A stretch of 64,000 nucleotides of DNA from an uncultured Cyclobacteriaceae bacterium (lineage in GTDB: Bacteria; Bacteroidota; Bacteroidia; Cytophagales; Cyclobacteriaceae), in assembly GCA_943788235.1 (NCBI GenBank), contig CALSPM010000002.1, positions 186,001-250,000 of the forward strand. The letters are read 5' to 3'. Both the position numbers and the translations under genes were made by a program. Every line of letters starts with the position of its first letter. Positions within the stretch are counted from its first letter, which is position 1. Below the pieces are notes generated by a model. That model was given only the letters and a program-made list of their open reading frames with translations. It was not told the DNA's origin and did not search any database. Below, one piece after another: positions 9,547-21,500 of the stretch.

Positions 9547-12500
9547 CTACCTAACTAATTCTAAAAATCCATCAGTCATTCTACTCCCATCACCATTGTC
9601 AATTAGGTAATAGTAAGAACCTACAGGTAACTCATCGGTGCTGTTACCTATATTTCCATAACCCTCAAATCGAATGTTGAGGTTATCATAACCATCTACT
9701 TCATAGATTAAGTCACCTTCAATATTAAAAATTTTAACATTATTATTTTCAAAAAGGTCGGCACAATCAATAAGAAAGAAATCATTGTTGCCATCGTCAT
9801 TGACTGATAGACCATTATAAACGGTAATACTAGCATCAATTGTAAAGTCAGACTCATATAAGCAACCATTTTCTGGCTTAAAATATACGGTATATTCACC
9901 AGGAGCAGCATTACCGAGCGCAAACGCTTTAGGGTCTCCAAAATTAATTTCTTCTCCTTGTTCATTGATCCATGAAATTGAATCAATGGTATGGTACTCT
10001 TCAAATACAATAGATGCACCTCCTGTGAATTGATTGGTTGAGCCATCTTCAGTTCTATTGCATAATGAGTTGGTCACCTCTACTCTGTAGGCAGGGTCAG
10101 AGATAGCATTATTAATTGTAATTTGAGTTGCTTCCGAGTAACAAGTGGTAATTAAATTCTGTGCAACGACCCTGTAGGTAGCTGTATCGAGTTGATCTAT
10201 TTCATTTCCGGTAAATGATACTGCTCGAGGATCAGCTTCCAAATACCATGTAAACTCATAGAGTTCTGTTTCACCCAAAACGCTAACTGTAGCATGGCCG
10301 TTGCCATATTCACAATGTGTTCTATCAGAAATAATGACGGCATTAGGTGCGGGAACTCTCTCGGTCAAGTCTAGTATGGTAAAGGTTTCAAACTGCACAC
10401 AACCAGTGATGTTGTTTGTGACCATGGCAAGATAATCTCCGGCAAGCAGCGAGTCAGCAAAAGTACCATACTGAAAAGGCAAGCTTTGTGTAGTATCTAT
10501 GCCACTGTACCAAGCAATGGTATACAAGAATATTTGATCCTCACTGTCTATGATTTCAGCAAAACCATCAGCCATGGTAGGATCACAAATGGTTAAGTCA
10601 TTGACTACATTCACTTCAAGGTCTGGCAAGGTACTTTCATCTTCGACTTCGACTATAGATGAGGGTGCTGTGGGATCGGAAGTGAAACAATTTGTCGTAT
10701 TGTCTACCGCATAAACAGTATAAATTCCCGCCGCTACAGAATCTATTGTCATACCCGTGTACATGGCCAAACTGATATCGGGGTTAGCTTCGGTAATGAG
10801 ACCTTCGAACCAGTAATAAGAATATGCATCGAGCGCCGTTTTATAAGCACGATTGTCACCAATGTTTAGAACTGTTGCTCCCATATTTCCATTAGGATTT
10901 ACACAATTAATATTGGATGAGGAAGAGGTACCGACGACAAGTGGATTTTGAATTTCGTCTCCGATTGTAAAGTTGGCTATATCTGAACATTGAGTAATAA
11001 TGTTCGTAACTTCAACTTCATATTTGCCAGCAGTAATGCTGTCTGCTACGGAAGAAGTTGTAGCGAGGACTTGACTTATTTCAATACTTCCCGAAGATAT
11101 TTTCTTGGTCCAAACATAAGTAAAGTTTGGATTTTCATTGACGCCATCCACGGCTACAGAAAGTCGGCCAGTTGGTTCGGCGGGGTCACATGAGTATTGA
11201 TTCCAAGAATTTAATTCTCCTTTATCATTAAGGGCAAGGCTGATTTCAGGGAATACCAATAAAGAGTCGGTGAGGAATATTTCTACTAGTTCTGTAGTAC
11301 ATCCATAATCGGTATTTTTTGCCTGGAAAAAATAGTTAGTATTTGCTCTGCCTTGTGTAAAGGCGTTGATGATACTGTCTTGAACAATAATTCCACCATT
11401 GTTTGGATCTTCCTCATAAAACTGATAAGTGAGGGGAGCAGCACCTACTCGATTGCTAATACGATCGACTTCTCTTACCTCAATAATTCCATTGGTTGGA
11501 TCACAGAAGTCGGGATCAGTGATACTGTAATCAATAATATCAAATTCAAAAGGAACATTAGTTAAGGGGTATGTACTTGTGGTGCTACATTTTGTGATCA
11601 AATCAGTTGCGATCAGCTGGTAGGTATCTGCATAAAGATCAGATAAAGTATCATTGGTTCCAAGATTAGAACCTGCTAAGGACCATTGGAAACTAAATCC
11701 AGGACCTGACGATCCATCTGCAGTAGCTACCAGCGCCCCATTTGGTAAAGTAGATACGGTAGTACAAGTCGAGTCCGCTTGGATTTGGTCAAAAATAATA
11801 ATTGGATCAACTTGAGTGTCCTCAATAATGAAAGTAGTTACTTCTTCGGATCTACACTGAGAATCATTACTTCTCACATATAATGAGTAAGTACCGGGAG
11901 CTAGACTATCGATTTTTAATGGCGTGAGGGTATCATAATCAGTCATAGTATATTCCAGAGTGAAGTTATTGGCTAGTGTAGTTGAATCGGTTATTGGCAC
12001 ACCGTCGTAACGGATAGATCCCAATTCAAAAAAACCATTTCCTGGCGCATAACCTGCTTGAGGACATATGTTATTACTGTAGACGAAGACATCCTCAATA
12101 ATAGGATAGATCGGTTCATTCTCAATTGTCATTGTATGGGTAGAGACACAATTACCATTAGCTGTATTTATTACTTTTACCGTATAATTACCTTCAGGTA
12201 CACTAGAGAGTACACTTGTTGTACCATCGACTCCAAAGGTTATATCTACTGTCGTACCCAAAGTGTCAGTACCCACATACCACTGAAAGCTATAGTTGGG
12301 TGGGATAGGTCCGATACTGTCAATTCTTAAAATTTCAATGACTCCTAAACGTAAGGTACCGGCACAATCTGAATCTGGGGTAAGGGTATAATCATTGATC
12401 ACTGGGGCGACACCTCGTCCTAGAATATCAATGGTATGTTCCGATTCACAGTAGGTAACTTTAGATGTTACTATAAAAGTGTAGCTTCCAGCATTAAGGC

Positions 12501-15500
12501 TGTCTATATCAATTTGAGAAGCTGCACCCACTCCAGTGGTTACTACTGGAATGGTATCCAATCCAATAGTAGTGCTATCATCATCGTCATAAGTTAAGAG
12601 CCAATTAAAGTCATCGACATTACTACTGCCTGTAGTGAGGGTAATGTCCGCACTGTTAATCAAAATAGCTCCGGTGCCTTGCTCGTCGCATCTCATATTA
12701 TCAGTGATTTGTGCTTCAGGGACATTAATAAAAGGGATTACTTCACTATTGAGAATTTGGAGTGTTAAAGTGTTGGAGCAACCCCTTCCAGGAGTGATTT
12801 TATCGGTAACTAATACTGTATAAAATCCTTCTGATAGACCCACCAAGGAGGTATAAGAACCGGCGTTAGGGGCTGCCGTTCCGACTATAGTATCTCCCAA
12901 ATCACTGATCGTATCTGACATTGTGGTCAAATCTCTGAGCCTTGTATTTCTTATGGTTGAATCATATTCATAGACATCTCTGTCATATCTCCAATTCACA
13001 GCAGCGTCATCGGAGCCAAAAAGCCAAGTAGAATCATAAATTACCCCAACCGTATCTCCTCGAAACCAGTTTATAGAGTACCTACTTTCGTCTTCAGGAA
13101 GATTAATGGATGCGGTAGCATCGCCGTCATTCCAAGGTCTTAGACAATCAATGGTATTTGTTGTGGTATCAAATTCAACGATAGGGTCAACGGTTTCTTC
13201 TGTAATGTTAAACTGCATCATCGTTGTATCGGATTGACCACATCCCGTGGTAGAAATGTTAGTAGCTTTTATGAAATATCTGCCTTCTGGTAAATTGATC
13301 ACCTTATTTCCTCCATTAGTTCCTGAATTTGCGGTAGCTCCAGAGGGGAACCTTGCAGTAGTAGTAAATGTACCCAATGGAAGTAAGTTTACTGCCGTAG
13401 TATCAGCCTCATCATAAATACTTTCGTACCAGTCAAATCTATAATCAGTCATGGTAGTGCTCACAAAATCTGCCTCACCCAGAGGACGTGTTTCACTCAC
13501 TTTTAGCATCTCAAAGGATCCATTCGAAGGATCACAATCATTGGAATGTTGAATAATGAAATCTGTGTTAGGAGTACTTCCAATGAATATTGTACTCTCA
13601 AACTGTTGTATGATGACCGATTGCATTGGGGTACTAACACAGCCAAAGTTAGGTGTAACAATATCTATGGCTTTTACATAGTAAGTACCTTCGGGCACAT
13701 TTTTTAATACCCTGGCTCCGGGATCTCCATTATTTACCACATTACCCAATGAATCATAAAAATAGGTTTTTCCAGCGGGTTCAGTTAACAGAGTTGTACC
13801 GGCCTGATCAGTATACCAAGTAAATGAGAAATTGGCCGATGGTAAAATCCCAGCCCTTAAGAGAACATTGGCATGTGCTTCTCCAGTAGGATCATAGGTG
13901 GCATCATCACAGACGATGTCTTCCTTGATTACCTCGACTGATAAGAAAGGTAAGATGACTTCTGAATCGACAAAAACAGAAATGGTATCTGTGATACATT
14001 TAGAATTATTATTTTCTATGTTGAACCTGTAGGTCCCAGAATCTAAAGCTGTCAATTGATCGTTTGCGATAGATACTCCGGCATTAGAGGTAGCAATGGT
14101 GCCGACTCCTGTTTCTAACCAATTGATTGTGTAAGGACTGGCATTATTTAGATTTACACTAGCTCCATCAACAAGCACCTCGAATACTGTTAAAGATCCA
14201 GTTAAGGGATTACAGTTCAAATTATCTACCAGAGTATAGCTAGTAAGATCCCCTGGGATTGCTGGATGATTGACGCTCAAGAATGGTGAATTCTTACCCA
14301 CCGTGTAGGTAACAATTGTTTCACAGTCGTAATTATCTCCTGTGGCATCATTTGCTCCGTTATTCTTCCTGACATAAATTGTATAATCACCTTCTGAAAG
14401 ACCTGTGAGGGTTAATATATCAGCACCTACGGCGGCATCACCACGTGTGACGGAAAAGTCGTAAGGATCTCCAAATGCAACCCCTGTAGCTGGAACTGTG
14501 CCAGCATCATCATATAAAAATTCGATTGAATCGGTGGCGTTTGCAGTTCTTTGGTTGAGTCTGCCTCGGTACCATTCTACAGAAAAATCACTCAAGGTAG
14601 CAGGACCTCCATCATCGGTAATAGCAACAGTGATGCTACCATCACCAATGAATCCTGCGTTACTACAATAAGTATCGTCAGTGCTAGAGATTAAGTTTAT
14701 AATAGGATTGACACTATTGTCTTCAATCATGAATTCAACAGCTTCTTTACACTCGGTAGTAGTATTTGTAATTTCAACATAATAAGTACCTCCAATGAGA
14801 CCATCAACACGATTATCTGTTCCTGCACCCACATCTGATAATACACCATTAATAGGGGTCGTACCATCACTTTCAAACCAGGCATAGCTGTAGGCTGACA
14901 AAACTCGATTAGGAGCGCTTCTTTCACTTACCGATGTGATCTCAAAATAACCATTGGGAGTGGAACAATTTTGATTGTCTTGTAGGACAATGTTACTGGC
15001 CACAAGGGTTGGTCTTGTGATATCTTCATTGATATAGATCGTGGAGATCGTGGAACATGTATGATTAGGATCAGCAGCATCAACAACATGGACGGTGTAA
15101 GATCCAGTATTCAATCCTGAAATAGTAGCCGTATAGCTACCATTGGTAGCACCGTTGATGGTGCCTGAGGATCCAGATATTGTTCCTCCATCGGTAAGTG
15201 CTGTACCTGAGGTATCTACTCCTGGATACCATTGGTAGGTGTAATCAGTGTTCAATTGAGGAGAGGATACAGCGAAGGTAATAGTGCCATCTCCTTGATT
15301 ACCTGCCTTACATGAAGTGTCGGGTGTGGAGCTTGTGATACTCACCACTGGCGCGGAAGTATTATCAATTATATCGACCTCAAAACTTGGGGTAACACAT
15401 CCGTTGGAGATATTTGAGGCCACCACATAATATCTATCAGCAATGATAAAACTAGGATCTGCTGTGGCCAGTGCTGAGAGATCAATGACTTTCCCTGTTT

Positions 15501-18500
15501 GACCGGCTATTAAATCACCAGCCGTAGTACCAGCCTTGAACCACTGATAAGTATAATCTGCAGCATTTTGCCCCACACCGTCAGCCAAGACATCATTGTC
15601 GTTGATCGTGATGGTGCTTGCCGGAAGCGCATCACAGTTATTGTAGTCTACTGTAGTGGCTTGATTGACAACGTGCTGCTCTGGATCATCATCAAGGATG
15701 ATGGTTTCCACAAGTTCACAGCCATTTCCATCAAAGGGTCCTAACGCAGGAGGACCAGGAGCTTGTGTTCCTATTGCTCCTGAAGTTACTCCTTCAAAAG
15801 TTACCCCTCCATTGAATGTTCCCGAAGTGGGATAGAATAGAACATTTGTTCCACTGATGATATTTTGAATATAGCCACTTCCCGCACCACCCGCAGTTAT
15901 ATTTATCTTTTCACCGGCTATAAAGGTTCCAGAAACTATTGCATAAGTCATGTTATAAACCCTAAATGCCCTCTCAATAGTTACCGTATAGGTACCCGGC
16001 ACTAAATCGGCATCAGTAGTAGAGGTAGCTGTTTCGGTTGTTTTTGTTTCAGTTTTCACCGTATTATTACCCGCATCTTTCCATGTAAATATATACCCGG
16101 CTGGCTGCTGATCTCCAGCATCATTTAGATTTTCAGCAGGATTTTCTTTGACGGTTATCGCTAATTGCCCATTACCACCATCTGCCAGTGTCACATCACA
16201 GTTAGTATTCGAGGTGATCACAGGTGCTGCACTTAATATTGGAGCATAAGCGAGATCAACCAATTCTTTGTCAAAAGATACTGCGGACCAACATCTATCA
16301 GTAACTCCCACTTGCCAAGCTACGTTCAATTTTTCTCGTGCAATGGCGATGTAATCTCCAGCCGGTAATCCCCGGAATTCAGCAGATTCTCCGGGGCTGA
16401 GCCTTATTCCAGGTCCTGCCTGAAGGCCTCCAAGTACATTTCCATCCCCATCAGTGACGATTCCTGTTGAACCATCATATAAGAAAGGGAAGGTGAGACC
16501 ATCTACTACATAGGGAGCTTCTTGGTCTGCTGGCACACCGGTGCCTGAATAAAGATAAAGGATGTACTGACTAATATCGTCAAATTGATTAGCATTAAAA
16601 CCAGTTGTAGCTGCAATTGATGCTACACTGGTAGTATCTACATAATCAGCTAATCCTACTCTTGCCACACCATTATCTGGACATTCATCGACGTTTTCCA
16701 CCGTCAGAGTTGTAGTGGTTTGCTGACCCGCATAGCCCAAGCTAAAATACTCCTGATATCTACATCCTGTCGTTTGATCTGTAACCACAATGGTATAAGG
16801 TTTTGACATGACATCAGCAATGGAGTTATCAGACCAGGTTCCTGCTATGGCCGCAGTATTATTAACTACTACGGTGATGGCTTGACCTGGATTCCCCAGT
16901 AATTGATCTCCTGTAGCGAGGCCTGTCCCCACCGCATCTAAAGTATGATCTTGAGCGCCTTCATAAAATTCAAAAGCAAAAGTATTGCCGGTAGGGTTAG
17001 ACGCCAACCTCGTTGAAAATTCTCCTATAGCTAAACACGATGCAGGTAAATCTTCCACTTGAAAAGCGAGATCAGGAGCTCCAGCTGAAATGCCATCTGC
17101 CACGGTGACCAGTACTTGCTGAGTACATCCGCTATTTGTCTCAGTAATTTCTACTGTATAGTTATCTTCTGCCAGTCCTGTAGCTGTAGCTAAAGTCACA
17201 TCTGCGGGTGTACTGCCGTTACCAGGGTCTACGCCATTGGCTAGGGGAGTAGATAAATCTACTCCTAAGTACCACTGATAGGTATAATTTCCAGTAGTCC
17301 AACCATCATCCGGATTTTCTACAGCGCTGTTGGTGTTATTGATAAAACTAATGGCTGGAACCACCGTAGCTGTACCATCGGCTGGATTACATTGGGTTTG
17401 TGCAGTATTACTGGTACTGCTTGCCGATACTGTTGGAGTGTAATCTCCAACGGTTACCTGGTCAGTGACAAAGCAGTTAGTTGATCCATCGATATATTTA
17501 ACGGTATATATTCCGTCAGCTAAATTTTCAACTGTTGCTGTAACTCCTACTCGGCTTCCACCTGTTCCTACACCTACATACCATTCAAACTGAGGAGTGA
17601 CAGCACCCACACTTGAACTGATGCCTACACTTCCGGTTGGATTTGATGCATCACAAGAAAAGTTATCCTTAAGTACCTCAGCGGTAACACTGAGTCCTGG
17701 ATCTTCCACACCCACTGCGTAGGTACCTGTTTGATAACAACCTCGATCAGTATCCAGCACTTGTATAGTATATTGCATAGTGCCGGGATTACCATTTCCG
17801 TTAATGAATGATATGTTTGCTGAGGTCGCTCCCGATACGTTTTGAGCAGAAACCCCCGTTGTTCCTTTTTGAGCAAATATGGTAGCCGCATCATTAAGTC
17901 GTTTTGTAGCATCCGCACCTGATCCATAGAACCACTGGTAAGTATAATTTCCAGACCCACCACCTACGACAATATCTATGCCTCCATTTGGATAAAGCAC
18001 ATTACCCTCACAAACACTCATATCTGTTATTGTTTCAGTAAGAGGCATGGGAGTAAAGTCGTTGTTAACAGTAAAATTGATGGTGGTATCACAATTATTG
18101 AGAATACTTGTTATTTTCAAAGTATAGGTACCACTAGGCAAATTAGTTAAAACGTTATCGGTTGCAGCATAGGTAGTAGGAGTAGCGGTTCCAGTGCCAT
18201 CGAACCATTCATAATTATAATTTGCCTCGGTACCAGCTATATCTGGATTGATGGTAATTTGCCCGTTATAGGTTCCTCCTGTCAATGTAATATCACAAAC
18301 AGAGTTATCACGGGTAGGGCTTGAGGCATCACCGGTGGCTACTGGTGTGAAGTTGGGTCTATCTGGTTCAAATCCAATGGTAAGTGTTCTAGCCATGGTA
18401 GCACAACCCGTTTCATTATCAAACACAACCACTGTATATACTCCATCGCTTGCTCCATCTCCGTTTCCGGCCAGATTGGCAAAGGCAACACCGTTTGCTG

Positions 18501-21500
18501 ACATACTGGTATCTCCGGCAGCAGGAGCGGTTACTGAATTACCTTCATAATATTTCACTGTATAACTACCAGATCCGAGTACTGGAGCCACATTAAGGGC
18601 ATTAAAATTTAAAGAAATGCTCCCATTATCACCATTACACTGGGTGTCTGGAGTAGTTGTAATAGATGTGATTAAGTCAAAGGAGGTGAGATTTACATTG
18701 GGTTGATCCAGAATCGTAAAATTGTATTCATCGGTACATCCAGTAACTGCATCGGTGACTGTCATCACATAGTCTCCCTCAGGAAGTCCAGTTACTGTAG
18801 TACTGGCGCCCGAACCGGTATACCGCACATCGCTGTATTGTTCATCTCCTCCTGTTGCAGGAATACTTGGATCCACACTCTGCTGTATTTTTCCTTCTAG
18901 CCAATTACTACTCGATCCACTCTTTGCAGAGTTTACTAAAGTACCTGCATTATCATTTGGAGAACTGTCTTCAATGCTTGAAGGTAAACCGGTGTTATCA
19001 CCTCCCGCAGCTCCCTCATCAAATCTCCAATATCCAATTAATCCAGCTTCGTTTCCGATTAGCTCTGAATTCATTCCAGCTTGCAACTCTGCTTGAGTTT
19101 TGGCGACATTCCAAACTCGCACATCATCAAATTTTTGTTTTACATGATTTCCCCCCGCATCCCATACAGCGCCTCCTACATTGAATTTATATGAAGAGGA
19201 AGCCAGGGTGCTAGAATTGTTTCGAGTCGCGCGTTCTACACCATCAATAAACATTTTTATGTTGGATGTTGTTTTGACCAGTGCAACGTGATGCCACTCA
19301 CTAAATGGAAAGGTAGCATTATTAAATGTCCATGAGAGATTATGTCCCACACTTGACCAGCATTTTATTTGGTTACTTCCATTGAATCCAAATTCAAAAT
19401 TGTCATTCTGTCCAAAAAAACCTTTTCTCGATCCACCCACGTAAGGATATACCCAACCTTCCATGGTGATCTCTGCCATATTATTAAGCTGAAGATTGGT
19501 AGTCATGTAGTCATTTACACCATCTAAACCTATTGCATTAGTGGTGGTAACAGCTCCTGCCGATGTACTAAGAGAGAAAGTATAATCACCAGAACTACTC
19601 CCATCGGTAGTAGGGTTGAAGGTAACGCTGCCATTGGCATCGGGCTCTGTTGGATCGTTTTCATTTGGATCGCAAACTGTATTGTGTTGTAGATTACTTT
19701 CCACTGCTGCAACTATTGAAGCATCATCATCAATAGTGATACTGGTACTTTCTTGGCATCCGGTTAAGCGATCGGTCACTGTGAGTCCATAATTACCACC
19801 TTCGACACCACTCAAGAGACCGTCTGTGCCTACTACTGTTCCGGCATAAGTCCAAGAATAGCTAAAGCTTCCGTAGCCCCCTCTCACAAAATCAGTTGCA
19901 TCTGCCGTTCCGTTTGGGGTTGCGCATGATGTATTAGCGGTGTGGGCTGCTTGCATTGCCACAGCATCGATGACAGGTTTATCATCATTATTTGACTGAA
20001 TTTGAAAAGAACCTACCTCAGGGTAGAGATTGCTACAAAGAGAAACTGCGGCATCTGTAAGGTTCACTCTGTAACTCCCCGCAGGTAAACCTGTCACAGT
20101 GGTAATGGGTCCCCTTGTTTTGTATCTAACTTTATCATAACCTGCTGTCATTCCTCTGGCATCTAAAACCACACCACCGAAAGTTTGCACCTCAAACTCA
20201 AAATTTCTTTCAGTGTCGTACACTTGAATTTCAGCAATGCTTAATTTATTTCCTCCGGGATTTGTTCCAGATTTTTGAATTCTAATATACTGAGCTGTTT
20301 GATTTATCTCTATTTGCGCATTGCGGTAGTTAGATCTTGAAATTCCTAAAGTTTGCTCAGGATTTGGAATATTTGTATTTACAATGGGACCAAGATCACC
20401 AAGATTCAGTCCGCCTGCCCGTCCACCAATGGTTAGGCTATTGGCTTTGGCTGCATCAAAATCGGCTAAGGTGGTTCCTGTGGGGAACGGACTGTTAGAT
20501 ATCATTACTTGTACATTTTCTAGTCTCCGACTGTGCATATCCTCTACATTCCATATTACTATATCGGAGATAGATTTTGATGATGATAATATAATATCTA
20601 TGTAATCATAATCTGATGTACCCTCAGTTTCTGCAATATCAACTGAATCTATATCGTATGCGCCGTCGGTATCATCATCAATTGCATATCGTCCTTCTTT
20701 ACCAACAACTGTGGAAGACATAGAAATTCTTCCCCCGTTTGCCGGTAAAGCCCAATTGGTCACACCCACACTGTCAATGGTAGGGAAAATTGTAATACCC
20801 CCATTTCTATCAGAATAAGCCCCGTTTTTTGAAGCATCACAAATAGTTTCATTTAGTTGATACCTAAATCCGACATCAATTACGGGTAAATCATCATGTA
20901 TTTCTACTGAAAAAGGATCGCTCTCACATCCATTGGGACCGCGCGTTGTAACTGTGTAATTTCCAGCTGGTATGCTGTCGAGTCTATTTGTAGTACCTGA
21001 GGGAAGGGGCATTTCTAGTACCAGATACTGTCGACCATGGGTTCTATTTGCCCCGCCGATATCATTCCAGTATTGCCGCGGGCTGTTATACCAAAAGTGG
21101 GCATAATCCTCATCTCCTGCATTATTTGGTTCATTACCACCGCTCCAGGCTAATCTATTTCCTCGGGGCCATTTTGTAAGGTCAATGCTTGGATCGGCAA
21201 TAAAACCGCCACCTGCACCGACTCCCAGTGGATTACCGAGTACATCCTCCCATTCTCCATCTATAACTATATCATTAAGTCCTATCCAAGCTCTTCCCCC
21301 TCCATTTCTATTAACTTTATCAGCCACCCAGACATTTTCAGCCCAAGAATCTGGGATATACATATATCCGCCCTGCGTCTCAGCACGATCTCTTGCATTT
21401 TGCCATTCCTCTATACCTCCTCTATATAAAAAATATCTATGGGTCTCACCATCTTCAGTGTATTCTCCTAGACTAGTATAGTTAGGAATATTTGTGGGAA

